NCBI RefSeq assembly: GCF_000002875.2
Contig: NC_009397.2
Location: 188,501-252,500 of the forward strand
Reading direction: 5' to 3'
Length of the DNA stretch: 64,000 nt
From: Leishmania infantum JPCM5
Lineage: Eukaryota > Euglenozoa > Kinetoplastea > Trypanosomatida > Trypanosomatidae
Shown: positions 10,337-21,006 of the stretch, one piece after another
Numbering within the stretch: position 1 is the first letter of the stretch
How the letters are laid out: every line of letters begins with the position of its first letter
The notes under the pieces: generated by a model
Told to the model about the DNA's origin: nothing
Database searches by the model: none
The model's input: the letters and a program-made list of their open reading frames with translations, nothing else
Position numbers and translations under genes: made by a program

Positions 10337-10570
10337 AACACCCTTCGGTTGCCGCATAGACGCACTTGCGCGCGCCCTCCCTCCCCCTCTTTCACTTGCG
10401 CCGCACCCCATTCCCACACATTCTTATATAGTTTTGTTACCCCCTCCCTTCCCCCCTCCCTGCGCTACAGACCCAACGAGAGAGGGAGATTATTCATAGA
10501 CACACACACCCACCCCACCCACCCGCACACACGCTTACGCTTACGTTTTGGTGGCGGGAAAAAGGACTAC

Positions 10571-13500
10571 ATGCCCAAGTCAGCCAACACACGCGGTGGC
10601 GCTGGAAGTGGCAGCACTTACAACACGCAGCGACACGAAGGCGGCCGTCCCAGCGCGCGCCGCGCCACTGCGCCGCGGGCGGAAGCGACACCGAAGGGCA
10701 CCGCCGCCGTTGAGGAGAAGGGCAAACCAACGACCGTGCACCAGAAAGTGCACATCAGCGACCCGCGCTCGTCTGCGCAGCGTCAGCGGTCGGAGGAGGA
10801 TGCGCAGGTGCAACGCGAGCCATCGTCGTTATCGTCGATGCACGCGCTGAACGCGTCCTCTCCAGCCTTCATTCCGTACCAGTACGTGCAACAACAGCAG
10901 TGCGGTAATGCCGGCGACGACGTCGCCGCCGCCGCTACGCAGAGCGTTTTCTCTTTCACGGCCACGCCCTCGCTGATGTACATGGGCAACACAGGCGGCA
11001 GCAGCTCCGTCTCCTCCCCGCTTGCCTTCGCGGTGCCGTCGGATGCGGGCCATTCCACTGCCATGCTGTCGCCTTTCTCCCCTTCCTTGGCTGCCAAGCA
11101 GGACTCGCTGGCCAATAGCGCCGCCTTTGCCTCCGTCGCGTCAGCCGCCGCGAGTGGTTCTGCACTTTCTACACAGCCGTCCCATCAACTGCGCGGTGCG
11201 TACGCGCGGGCAACCGCAGCAGCTGCCGCAGCCGCTGCTTCTTCCGCGTTGCACCTTCAGCACACCGATCCATACGCTTCGGTCGCCGCCGCGCCCAACT
11301 CTGCCGTCCCCGCGGGGACGGCAGATGCTCCGCCACACACTCAGTTGGAGCCGCAGCAGCGCTGTGCCACGCGCAAGACTCCGGTCGCGGCGTCGTCGAC
11401 CGCCAAAGCCGTGTACGGTCCGTCGGTTCCAGTGTTCCACTCGCAGTTCATCGACATTGCCACCGGCAACACCTCCATGACCCCCTTCGCACTTTTACAG
11501 GAGCAACCCGACGGCGACGACGTTGACCGCCTCAGCGAGGCTTGCGACGATCGCCACACAGGGGCCGAAACAGCACCAGAGCCGGCGACTATTGGCGCTA
11601 TGGCTGCAGTGCCGCGGTCCCCGCCGACGCTGGCACAGGACAGGGAGGAGGCAGAGACGCAGAGGGTTCGCCAGGCATACAACTCGGCCAGCCAGCAGCC
11701 CTCGCAGCGCCGCATCTCGGCAGCCACCGCGGCTGTCCTGGCAAGCCAAGACGCGCGGCTCGCGGAGCGCTCTCGGCGCTACGCCCAGGCTGGGCAGCTG
11801 CTCTACGAGCCGGCCTCCGCAACCACCACCGCCGCTCTGAGCTCGAATGGGGCATCTTCGCAGCGCCCCAGCAACAAGGACGCGAGCGACGCCGCCACCG
11901 CCAAGCCGATCGTGAAGGCCCAGCGACACACGTCTGCGTTCGAGACAGCCACGGCGAGCGAAACAGAGACGACCACACACGAGACTCCAAAACGCCGCTC
12001 GCCCACAGTATCCACGGCAACCGTCGGTACCAGCAACGGTAACAAGGTGCGAACGTCCGTCACGCCCAGCATCGACGGTGGTGCATCCGCAGTGAAGCGC
12101 TTACACACATGCCTAGCGAGCACCGATGAGCGCACAGAGGGCGACCGGGCGGGGTCGGCTATGGGACTCACCGGCTCCACGCGCCGCGGCCTGCCTACTT
12201 GCGGCGACGACAACGATGACGAGGGGCGACGCAGCGACACTGTGACCCCAACGACGACGCCTGCCAAGGTGTTGGCGGCTGAGAGCTCTCCGTTCGTGGC
12301 GGCTGCCGCTGCCTCCGGCGGTGCATCCACCGGCCGCGCGCACCGCCGCTCCGTGTCGCGGGAGGACAGCGCCGTTGCTCACTCTGAGTGCGGCTTGAGC
12401 GAGTCGACGCGTCACACCCGCGTAGTCCATCAGGAGCACAGCAGCAGTAGCAGCAGCAACGCCCACCTTCAGCGCGCCATGATGCAGCTCATTGCACAAA
12501 TTCAAACGAGCAACACCACCAAAGGACATGCCTTCTCGCCCGCCGCTGCTACCACCGCCATCACGCCGCACAAGTCTAGCATCCAAAACGCCGCGCTTGG
12601 TGAGACGGGTGCTACAGCCGCCACGCCCGCCGCCTTCAAGACACCTGAGGTGGAGCGGGTCCCGTCGGCCCGCCCCAGCGCGTCCAAGAACGCCGCGATT
12701 CGCAACATCACCACCATCATCCACACGCCGAACACGTCCAGCGCACATCACGGCCACTCTTCTGCGGTCACGAAGACGACAATCACGTCGGAGACGTCGC
12801 GGCATCACCACAGCGCTGCGGAGACCTCGGCGTCGGCAAAGGACTCGCGTGGCGCAGCGCCGAAGGTCGCGCAGCGGTCGCTGGCAAGCTGCCTTGAGGC
12901 CATTTCACCTCAGCGTGGAGAGAGTGCGCGCAACAGCAGCAACGCAGTGCGCGCTGAGCTGGCCACCGCCATGTCACAGGCACCGCTGCCGTCGTCGTCC
13001 TCGGCACCCTTCATGCCATCCGGGACTGCAGGGGCGATGCCGGTTCCGCGCTCGCAGCGACGTGGCACAAAGCAGGGGTCCTCCAGCGCCACTTCCGCTG
13101 CTGCTGCAGGTGCAGCTGAGTCTCGCTCGCCGGCAGCGCAGGCGACCAACTACGCGGTTGTGATCGAGGGCCACATGCAGCGCCGTGTCACGGCCGTCTC
13201 GTCCACGGTGCTGAAGCGAGGAGTCTGCGTTCTGTTCGAGGAGGACCGCGGAATCGACATGGGCCGCGTCGTGCAGTGCGACGTGCTGGATGGCGATGGG
13301 GCTGCCAGCACGCTGGCCACAATGGCCTCGGCGACGTCGCCACTCAGCCGCAAGGACCGCCCCGCCCCTGTGCTACGACCAGCCACGGCGGAGGAGGAGT
13401 ACCGCTGGCTTTACGCTGACGTCAAGGAGGCGGAGGCGACGTTGGAGCCGTGCCGCGAGGCGGCCGCGCGTCTTGGGCTGCCGGTGAAGGTGGTGGCGGC

Positions 13501-13708
13501 CGTGTATCAGTTCAATAAGGCCAAGCTCACCTTCTATTACGAGAGCCCCACGCGCGTCGACTTCCGCCCTCTGCTGCCCTCGCTCTTCTCCCGCTTCCAC
13601 TGCCGCATTTGGATGGCCCGCCTGGAGACACCCGAGATGACCGCGGCGGGGTCTGGTGGTGTCGAGGAGGGTGCCCATACTCACTTGCAGGCGGAGAAGA
13701 GCGCTTGA
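10571..13708 (+). CDS. PSP1 C-terminal domain protein
   Basis: A 1045-residue protein. About the first 860 residues are low-complexity Ser/Ala/Thr/Gln sequence with no fold I recognise. Residues ~860-1023 read as a PSP1 C-terminal conserved region: RGVCVLFEEDRGIDMGRVV, then EEYRWLYADVKEAE, then LPVKVVAAVYQFNKAKLTFYY and VDFRPLL. In trypanosomatids PSP1-domain proteins include the RBP45/RBP33 subunits of the Crithidia factor that binds the cycling mRNA element of S-phase transcripts. In bacteria the same region occurs in YaaT-type proteins. An RNA-binding or regulatory role is therefore plausible but not shown. The ATG at 10571 is taken as the start because the upstream frame runs into a CA/TA-rich leader. 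The long disordered arm could be a phosphorylation platform. Confidence 0.8.
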   Translation: MPKSANTRGGAGSGSTYNTQRHEGGRPSARRATAPRAEATPKGTAAVEEKGKPTTVHQKVHISDPRSSAQRQRSEEDAQVQREPSSLSSMHALNASSPAFIPYQYVQQQQCGNAGDDVAAAATQSVFSFTATPSLMYMGNTGGSSSVSSPLAFAVPSDAGHSTAMLSPFSPSLAAKQDSLANSAAFASVASAAASGSALSTQPSHQLRGAYARATAAAAAAAASSALHLQHTDPYASVAAAPNSAVPAGTADAPPHTQLEPQQRCATRKTPVAASSTAKAVYGPSVPVFHSQFIDIATGNTSMTPFALLQEQPDGDDVDRLSEACDDRHTGAETAPEPATIGAMAAVPRSPPTLAQDREEAETQRVRQAYNSASQQPSQRRISAATAAVLASQDARLAERSRRYAQAGQLLYEPASATTTAALSSNGASSQRPSNKDASDAATAKPIVKAQRHTSAFETATASETETTTHETPKRRSPTVSTATVGTSNGNKVRTSVTPSIDGGASAVKRLHTCLASTDERTEGDRAGSAMGLTGSTRRGLPTCGDDNDDEGRRSDTVTPTTTPAKVLAAESSPFVAAAAASGGASTGRAHRRSVSREDSAVAHSECGLSESTRHTRVVHQEHSSSSSSNAHLQRAMMQLIAQIQTSNTTKGHAFSPAAATTAITPHKSSIQNAALGETGATAATPAAFKTPEVERVPSARPSASKNAAIRNITTIIHTPNTSSAHHGHSSAVTKTTITSETSRHHHSAAETSASAKDSRGAAPKVAQRSLASCLEAISPQRGESARNSSNAVRAELATAMSQAPLPSSSSAPFMPSGTAGAMPVPRSQRRGTKQGSSSATSAAAAGAAESRSPAAQATNYAVVIEGHMQRRVTAVSSTVLKRGVCVLFEEDRGIDMGRVVQCDVLDGDGAASTLATMASATSPLSRKDRPAPVLRPATAEEEYRWLYADVKEAEATLEPCREAAARLGLPVKVVAAVYQFNKAKLTFYYESPTRVDFRPLLPSLFSRFHCRIWMARLETPEMTAAGSGGVEEGAHTHLQAEKSA

Positions 13709-13870
13709 GGGGGCGCCATGCGCTGCTGATGAGGTCGGTGTGGCGTCCTCGCTTGTGACGTGCAGGAGCGAGGGATGGAAGCGAAGAGGTTCCCTTCTCT
13801 GTGTGTGTGTGCAGTGGCACACAAGCATCACGCTTTCGCTCTCGCCCGCCCTCTGGCTACGAAACCTCCG

Positions 13871-13888
13871 CCCCCCCCCCCCCCCCCC
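13871..13888 (+). repeat. C18 homopolymer
   Basis: Eighteen consecutive C residues in the 3' flank of the PSP1 gene. The length is likely to be error-prone in assembly and variable between strains. Confidence 0.9.
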
Positions 13889-15422
13889 GAGAGGGAGAGG
13901 GGGAGTGCAAGCACGCGTTGTTGTGCATCGGTTTGTGCAATGCTGTGTACCGTGTGCGCATGTTTTCAAGTTGCCCTGCTCTTCCTCTGTTGTTTGTGTC
14001 TGTGGCTGCATGTGCACTTTTCTTTTCGTGATGCTTCGTAAGTATGCCATGCTCGGGCTCTCTGTTGCGGGGCTTCTCGGCAACGCATGGGCACAACGCG
14101 CCCACGTGGATGCAGGCAGACAGACACGCGCACGCGGACATGCAGGACATTAACCCTTGCCTTGCCAGCACACCATTCTCACGCCACCCTCGAGTCGCCG
14201 CTTTCTTAGTTTCTTTGCTGAGAGCGCACTGTCGTTGCCTTGCCTGTTGGTATGTGTCTTGTTTCGTCTCGATTCGTTGATAAACTGCTCACCCCACTGT
14301 GCCGACGTCAACTCAACGGAGCAGCGGGGAGAGGATGGGAGGATGGGGAGGGCGGAGGGCGGAAAGGTGTTGTCGCACTGCTCTGTCTGTTCTCTCTCTG
14401 CCCTCTTGTGTGTCTCAGTTTCTCTCGCTCACATGCCCACCCCTTCCCCTTCTCCATCGCCTGTGCTGCCACGACGGTCGACCACCACGTCTTCCATGCC
14501 GTTGCGCGCTTCTGTTTTTAAGTTACACGCATGTGTGGAGTTCATTTCTTTCACGCAAGCGACGCCCCCTTCTCTTTCTCTGCTGGCGTATTTCGTGTCT
14601 GTGTGTGTCTGTGTGCCTATTTGTCTGTGTGTGTGTGTCTAAGGGGGGAGGGAGGGGGCGTTGCGTGGATGATGTTCTCGCTTCTTCTCGTTTTCGAGCT
14701 TTTTTTATTTGGGGGGTGGCGTTGACGTCATACGCTGCGGATGCATCGCAACGTGTGGGGCGCTTCTTCTTCAGACGGCATGCTTTTATCATGCGTGTGC
14801 CTACACACATCTTCGTTGTGTAGTGTGGTGTGTGTCTCTCGGACGGTCCTTTTCTTTTCATGTATGCACGTACGTTGATGCGTTCTTCAAGAGCGAAGCC
14901 GCATTGACCTCCCCCCTCCCTCCCTCCCTCACCCCCCAACGCCTGCACACGCGCATGGATGCATTTGCGTTGGGCGTCTGTGTGCGTGCACTGTGTGCGC
15001 ATGCTCTGGTGGACACGTGCACCGTCACCATCCTTCATGCATGCCCATGCGTTCGCTGCCGAGAAGAAAGAGGAGGGGTTGGGGTGGGGCAGCAGCCGCG
15101 AAGAAGAGGTGCGCTAGCTGTTATGTTGAATCATGCACATGTATGTAAAACGGTGATGATGAGTGATAAGAAGCGAGAGAAAAGCGGCGGCGGCGGCGTG
15201 CATCCAGGGCCGCCGCTCTTCTCCCTGTCGCTCCGACGGTTGCGCATGCGCGTCTTGCTCACTGCATCTCTGTGTGCATGCGTGGTCGTCTGTGGTTTGA
15301 TGGGGCGCCGTGGGAAGAAGAGGGCGAAGGAGAGACATAAACGTCCTCACCACCACCACACGTCCACTCACAGCGTGGTGAAGGTTGTGGCGCGCGGGGA
15401 GTTAGATGATGGCGAGGAAGTT

Positions 15423-15465
15423 TTATATATACACACGCATATATATATATATATATGCCGCTAAA

Positions 15466-15494
<29 letters not shown>
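15423..15494. repeat. TA and CA microsatellite pair
   Basis: A TA dinucleotide tract (15440-15456) followed after a ten-base gap by a CA tract (15467-15494), intergenic. Confidence 0.9.
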
Positions 15495-15497
<3 letters not shown>

Positions 15498-16734
15498 CGA
15501 AGAGACTCTGTGATGGGTGGAGGTAATAAAGGATTGTGCGTGCACGAGAGAGGAGGCGGGTCGGTGAGTCGTGGCCACCTCCGCTGCACGTATCCTTTTT
15601 CCTTGATGTATGTGCGTATACCTTGTTGTCTCCCAGATGCATAGCTGCCTTGGCGCGTTGGGCGTATGCGCGCGCACGGTTGATGCACTGATCGTCTTCT
15701 TCCATAGACAGCACCTAAAAAAGGAAAACAAGCAAAGAGATGCCGAATGGTGGTCGAGTGGGGGAGAGGGGGGGGCATCTCTCTCTCTCTCCGTCTTCGC
15801 TGATGTGCCTCGCTCTCGTCGCTGTGGCTGATTGATGGCTGTGCTCTCCCCTTCTTACCGAACACCCACGCACCCACCATACACGCGCACCTTTTGAGCA
15901 CCACTTGGTGCGTTTGTGGTGGTGAGGCGTGTTCTCTTCGCACGCCCGGTGCGCGTCGTCAAGGCCGCAGCCGACAGAGGTGCACGTTCTTCAGGGGCAG
16001 AGGAGAGGGCAGGGGTGGCAGTAAGGACTGAAGGCTTCATGAAGTGCTCGCACACAGCACTTTCTGTGCTGCCGTTTAGTTGCCATTGTAAGCGCACATG
16101 CAGAGCGCCGGCAGCTGCGGGCAACACGCGTTGACCACCCCCTCTCCTCTCGTCATTCTGTTCCTCCACAATGTGACGTGCACATGCACTGGCACACTTG
16201 CATAAGCCTGCAAACAGTTTCAGCCAACAGGAGGCACCCGTATTAGAGCGGTGCGGCGCACGAGAAAGGGGGCGCTTGAGGGGGTACAAGAAGGCGGAGG
16301 GTCACGCGCATTGGCAGTCGCCACCCCATCGCGCCCCCACTCCTCGCCGCCAGCCATCCACCGCACACACACGCACACACACGCACACACACACACACGC
16401 ACTTAGACTTTGCTCTACACGCACGCGTACATGCGCACATTGAGCTGACAGCATCGCTGTCGAATCTTGCATGCTATCACGGAGTTCGGCCGATAGATTT
16501 CTTCCTCCCCTCCTCGCACACACACGCACAGGTGTGTCTATCTTGCTAGCGACACCGCGCTCCTTCATCGCATCCACTTTTGCGTGAGGTGCTCTCCTTC
16601 CGTTTCGCATTCGCCTTCATCGACACCGCTCGATCCGCTGCTCGCCTATCCCGTCTTGGACCTGTTTGACGCCAGTACTGTGTTTGTTTGCCGGCGTGCT
16701 CGAGAGGAGGGGACCGAGCTCCTGCGGCCCCAAA

Positions 16735-19700
16735 ATGAGTAGTGCATCGTGCAGTTCACATGGCAGCAGCAGCAGCACACGCCACCACCGTCGGCTTGAG
16801 GATGCCCGGTCGCCATCGCCGGAAGGCCCACGTGTGACGATTGCAGCAACGGTGAGTCACGCCAGCGCCAGCGCACCGGATCGCGCCGCGTGCTACGGCG
16901 ACATCTTCGTGGTGGATGTGGCGAGTGGCGACCACTTTCACATCACGGTTGCCTTAAAAGGTCCCTTCCATCCCTTGACGTCCGTGACGCACCGTGCACT
17001 GCAGCGCACCGTGCGCAACCTGCTCCTGGCCTCACCCAACACCCACACGGGGGACTCGACAGCACAGCCGCCCCCGCTTCTGCTGCTCCTGCTTGATGGC
17101 GTGCCACTCGATGACAGCGATGCCGTGACGCTGCCAAATGGCGCGGTCGTGGAGGTGCACCACGGCTCTGCCGACTCGCTGCCTCGACCCGTGGCGCTGC
17201 CACCAGAGCAGGGGATGCCCCTGCAGCCAACCTCAGCGGTTAGCGCCACGAGCGCACGCCTGTCTGCGCTGGAGGCAGTGAATAGCAGCCCTGCCGAAGA
17301 AGAAGAGCTCCGGAGAACGCAATCCACCGCGCCGGCGACAGCAGTGCCGTCTCCGTCGAGGCGCCTGCCTCCGCGCGGCGCGGGAGGTGCATCTTCCAAC
17401 ATCGGTTTACTGAGCGACGGCGACAACGTCGCTGGCACCCGTGACGGCACCTCGCCGTACGCGCTCACGCGCACCAGTGGAACGGCAACGTCCAGCAAGT
17501 CGAGGCCGCGGGGTGCGGTCACGCTGTTGTCCGCGTTTCACACGAGCGCGCATGAGGACTACGCCGTGTCGAGGCAGCTGATACTATCGTCGTCGCTGCC
17601 GAGCAGGCATGACGGCGCCTCTGCGTCTACACGGTCATCAGAAGAGGAGACCACGTCGGCCAGCAGGCAGGTGCCGAGCCTGCACACTGTCAACGCCACA
17701 CAGCCGCCTCTGCACCAGAGGACCAGCACATACAGCTCCATCAGCGGACGTCCACGGGCACATCAGAGCGACGCAGATGTGAGAGGAGAGACTGCGTCTG
17801 CTGCTGGTGCACACACGCCGTCCTCTGCATCATCAACGTTGACGCCGCGACCCTCCACTGCCTTTACGTCGCCTGCCTTTAGTCAAGACTCATCAGCAGT
17901 CACCGAGGAGTCCCTTACACACAGGCGGCACGCGCTGCCCAGCTCGTCCCGCGCCTCCGCCGCCGCCGACAGGCCCTCGTCTACCCCACTATGTCCAAGT
18001 CGTGCAGCACCCTCGGCTGAACCGTCACTGACGTCTTCCGCGTCGGCTTCGGCGCCAGTCGCATTGCAGAATGCCGCCGCGTCTCATCGAGGCTTAGAGG
18101 CTGTGCCGAGGTCGGCCCTGTCCGCGCCACCCACCGAGCACTCGCAACTGCAGACGTCAGCGCCGCTCCCATCATTACCCCCGCTGCAGCTGACCGCGCA
18201 GGAAATCTACGACACTCAGCGGAGCTCCATCGCCGCCGCGGCTGCCGCCGAGCAGCGGCGCCTCCTCACACGTATGCAGCAGCGCTGTCAGGTGCTCGAG
18301 GAGGAGAAGGCGCTGCTGACGGCGCGCCTTCGTGCGCTGAGGGCGCAGGAGTCCGCAGGCCGTCTGCGTGCGCTGCGAGAGGCCCAGGAAGAGGCCGCCG
18401 CGGTGGAGGTGGATGCCGTGCGTGCTCGCCTCGGCCAGCATCGTGAAGACTTGCTTAGCCACTGGCTGCGCGTGCTGCAGTTCCACAAGGACACGCAGTA
18501 CGCCATGCCGAGCGCGCTGTTGCGTGAGCTGGAGGCTGAGGGCGAGGCGCTCACCCTTCATTGCCTATCCTCCATCGCCGGCTATCACACCCAGAAGGCC
18601 CGCCTGCAGGCGCTGCAGCGGCAACGCGTGTTGAAGGAGGCGGAGGTGGCTCGGCTGCGGTGGGAGGCCCAAGTGCGCCAGTGCACGGCGGAGGAGCAGC
18701 GCGGCTGTCTGCGGGTGGTGGCGCGGCTGAGGCCACCAAGCGAGCGCTCCTGGCTTCCCGCGTCGGTGCTCGCGTCCGCTGAGGTGGGGGAGCTCGACGG
18801 CGGCTACGCCGTCCGCGTGTTGGAGGGCTCGCCGGATGCTGCCCGCGGCCCCCAACAAATCGTCGAGCCTGTCCCGTGTGTGGTGGAGGTGACCGACCCG
18901 CCGCGTGATCTGCGTCGCCGTTACGCGCTCTGGGCGGCCTACAACGCCGCCAACGCAGGGTCGCAGCAGCGCCTCTTCGAGGACCAGCTGCAGCCGCTGC
19001 TGGAGCACATGTGCTGCACCGGGCAGAACGTCGCCGTCTTGGCCTTCGGCGCGGTCGGCAGCGGCAAGACGTCTGCGCTGTTCGGCTCCCGCGCCGCGCA
19101 GTTGCCACGGCAGCCCGTGAAGACAGCGCACAAGGGTGTGCTGCCGCCGCAACCCCACCGAGTCGGCGGGGAGCCCGCCAGCCCTGAGGTGTTCAGCGAC
19201 TTTGACTTCAGCAGCAGCAGCAGCAGCGGCCGAAGCCACAGCGAGGGCGACGACGTCGGCCGCATGCCGAACGGCGTCACTACCGTGGGGGCGCCGGGGC
19301 GCCGAGGCATTACCCGCTGCCTTGACCCCGCCGACGCGGCGAGGGAGGCTCAGGTGCTCGAGTCCTTGGCCGAGACCGAGGCTGCGAAGCGGCGGCAGCG
19401 CAGTGCGGAGCGGCACGCACGGCAAGAACGCGGCTGGCGTGAGCGGGCCGGGATCGAAGAGGGGGATGGGCTACTGCCGCGCGCGGTGGCGTGGCTGACA
19501 GCGCACCTGCGCAGCGACTCGCCGCACGGCAAGGCCAGTGGGCCAGTGGTAGAGTCCATCGTCTTCTCCATGTACGAGGTGTACAATGATCACGTGTACG
19601 ACTTGCTGCCAACCCCTCCTCCGAGTGCTGCAGGCACCACTGAACTGGGCAGCAAGGCCTCGTGGGCGGCGTGGCCTCGATGGAACGCCGGGTGGCTGCC

Positions 19701-21006
19701 CGCCCCGCACATCAAGAACAGCAACCCGGAGAATCTGACGGAGCTGCAGCTGGAGTTGCTGCCGCCCTCCACAGACGGGCGCGGCGCTGTCAGAGACGCG
19801 CCAGCCACCGTCTCGCACTTGCCGCCGCCGCAGCCAGCGCAGCCCCAGTGGCGCGTCAAGGCGAGCGAGATGGAGGTGCGCTCAGCAACGGAGGCGCTGC
19901 AGGCGATCCACCTCGGTCTCCACCGCCGCCGCTCCGCCGCCACGCTTCGGGGATCGCAGTCGAGCCGCAGCCATCTCTTCCTGCGCTTCCGAGTCAAGGT
20001 GCAGCGGCCCGTCATGCCGGCGAAGTCGTCGAGCGTTGCGATGCAGTGGGCATCAGCCACTTCAGCAGCATCCGCGCTGGAGGTGGCGGGCATCGGCGCT
20101 CTGATCGGCAACGCCGCAGCGTCTGCGGACGCCACGGGCGCTGCAGGCAAGCCAAAGGGCTACGACTTCTTGCGCGCCGCACTCGCGACACCTTCTGAAG
20201 GAGCAATCAGCGTCAAGCCGGCAGCGCCAGCGTCATCGCTGACCAGTGTCGCGGAGCTGCTCTTCACCGACTTTGCCGGCAGCGAGCGCATCGAGCTCAG
20301 CGGTGTCACAGGCGACGCGCTGAAGGAGGCGCAGTACATCCACTCGAGCCTGAGCGCCGTGTCAGAGGTGCTGACGGCGTTGGCGCGGGCCCATCCCCGT
20401 CGTGATCACCAGGGCGAGGCAGAAGCGGCGGCGAGGCGGCCGGGGAAGCAGCGCGGCGGTAACGGGACGCCATCACTAGCGGCTGCCGCGCTGGTGCAGC
20501 GCTGGGGAGCGATGGTGAACTGTCCAGGCGTCACGCTGTCGCGCAGCCCGCCGGTCTTCCTCCAGCCGCGCTTCACGAAACTCGGCGGCGGCCGCGACAC
20601 CCGGCAGCGCGGCGGGCACGAGGGCGGCCTTGCACTGCGCAGGCGCGTGCTGGCGCTCATGGACAAGCACGTAGCTGAGGAGGAAGGTGCGCAGTGGTGG
20701 CGGCGTTGGCGTGCTGTGCCGCCGCACGTGCCGTTCCGCACGTGCAAGACGACGCAGCTGCTGCAGTCGGCGCTGGGCGCGCCGTGCAAGTCGTTGGTGC
20801 TGGCGTGCGTGCAGCCGTGCAGCGTGTCGGAGGTGGTGCTGCCTGCGAGCCTGGGCGACCGCAAAGGCCCGCGCACGCGTGCGGCGGCGCAGTCGGTGTT
20901 CGCTCACCAGGCGCCGTTGATGCTCTCCGAGGTGCACGCCACGCTAGCCTTTGCTGAACGCATCCACGAAGCATCGCAGGACGGCGGCAAGACCAAGCGA
21001 GCGTAG
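16735..21006 (+). CDS. Divergent kinesin with C-terminal, greatly enlarged motor domain
   Basis: A 1423-residue protein. The motor starts near residue 659 (LRVVARLRPP) and fills the C-terminal half: P-loop GAVGSGKT at 772-779, switch I SSRSH at 1076-1080, switch II DFAGSE at 1179-1184, and VPFRTCKTTQLLQSALG from 1332. Spacing is far wider than in conventional kinesins: P-loop to switch I ~300 residues (usually ~110), switch I to II ~100 (usually ~30), and switch II to the VPFR block ~150 (usually ~40). A predicted coiled coil precedes the motor (about 495-655, Glu/Arg/Leu-rich heptads). Residues ~60-145 may be a ubiquitin-like fold (LLLLLLDGVPLDDSDAV then LPNGAVVEVHH); this is inference. Residues ~165-490 are Ser/Ala-rich linker. 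The frame opens upstream only from a TTG at 16666; the ATG at 16735 has a good AAAA context. Motor placement resembles kinesin-14. It is the last gene before the convergent boundary. Confidence 0.85.
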   Translation: MSSASCSSHGSSSSTRHHRRLEDARSPSPEGPRVTIAATVSHASASAPDRAACYGDIFVVDVASGDHFHITVALKGPFHPLTSVTHRALQRTVRNLLLASPNTHTGDSTAQPPPLLLLLLDGVPLDDSDAVTLPNGAVVEVHHGSADSLPRPVALPPEQGMPLQPTSAVSATSARLSALEAVNSSPAEEEELRRTQSTAPATAVPSPSRRLPPRGAGGASSNIGLLSDGDNVAGTRDGTSPYALTRTSGTATSSKSRPRGAVTLLSAFHTSAHEDYAVSRQLILSSSLPSRHDGASASTRSSEEETTSASRQVPSLHTVNATQPPLHQRTSTYSSISGRPRAHQSDADVRGETASAAGAHTPSSASSTLTPRPSTAFTSPAFSQDSSAVTEESLTHRRHALPSSSRASAAADRPSSTPLCPSRAAPSAEPSLTSSASASAPVALQNAAASHRGLEAVPRSALSAPPTEHSQLQTSAPLPSLPPLQLTAQEIYDTQRSSIAAAAAAEQRRLLTRMQQRCQVLEEEKALLTARLRALRAQESAGRLRALREAQEEAAAVEVDAVRARLGQHREDLLSHWLRVLQFHKDTQYAMPSALLRELEAEGEALTLHCLSSIAGYHTQKARLQALQRQRVLKEAEVARLRWEAQVRQCTAEEQRGCLRVVARLRPPSERSWLPASVLASAEVGELDGGYAVRVLEGSPDAARGPQQIVEPVPCVVEVTDPPRDLRRRYALWAAYNAANAGSQQRLFEDQLQPLLEHMCCTGQNVAVLAFGAVGSGKTSALFGSRAAQLPRQPVKTAHKGVLPPQPHRVGGEPASPEVFSDFDFSSSSSSGRSHSEGDDVGRMPNGVTTVGAPGRRGITRCLDPADAAREAQVLESLAETEAAKRRQRSAERHARQERGWRERAGIEEGDGLLPRAVAWLTAHLRSDSPHGKASGPVVESIVFSMYEVYNDHVYDLLPTPPPSAAGTTELGSKASWAAWPRWNAGWLPAPHIKNSNPENLTELQLELLPPSTDGRGAVRDAPATVSHLPPPQPAQPQWRVKASEMEVRSATEALQAIHLGLHRRRSAATLRGSQSSRSHLFLRFRVKVQRPVMPAKSSSVAMQWASATSAASALEVAGIGALIGNAAASADATGAAGKPKGYDFLRAALATPSEGAISVKPAAPASSLTSVAELLFTDFAGSERIELSGVTGDALKEAQYIHSSLSAVSEVLTALARAHPRRDHQGEAEAAARRPGKQRGGNGTPSLAAAALVQRWGAMVNCPGVTLSRSPPVFLQPRFTKLGGGRDTRQRGGHEGGLALRRRVLALMDKHVAEEEGAQWWRRWRAVPPHVPFRTCKTTQLLQSALGAPCKSLVLACVQPCSVSEVVLPASLGDRKGPRTRAAAQSVFAHQAPLMLSEVHATLAFAERIHEASQDGGKTKRA

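Larger units (their letters stand above)
8504..10570. other. Intergenic region, PA2G4-like to PSP1 gene
   Basis: About 2.1 kb with no supported gene. Visible features are a G10 run at 9037-9046 running into a CGG repeat (to about 9071), CA tracts at about 9444-9468 and 10306-10334, and a TA tract at 10142-10158. The second half is C/T-rich on the + strand, consistent with a splice acceptor region for the gene at 10571. The open frames are His/Thr- or Val/Cys-repeat products of microsatellites. Confidence 0.6.
13709..16734. other. 3 kb intergenic region upstream of the kinesin gene
   Basis: No supported coding sequence in 3.0 kb. It holds an 18-base C run (13871-13888), a TA tract (about 15440-15456) and CA tracts (about 15467-15494 and 16370-16400). 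The frames of up to 251 residues show Cys/Val/His repeats typical of UTR microsatellites. A T/C-rich stretch at about 16550-16660 lies before the kinesin ATG and could hold the splice acceptor. It presumably contains the PSP1 3' UTR and the kinesin 5' UTR. Confidence 0.6.

Noticed and set aside
14709..15464. 251-residue frame in the 3 kb spacer
   Set aside because: Cys/Val/His repeats from TG and TA tracts; ends in a microsatellite.
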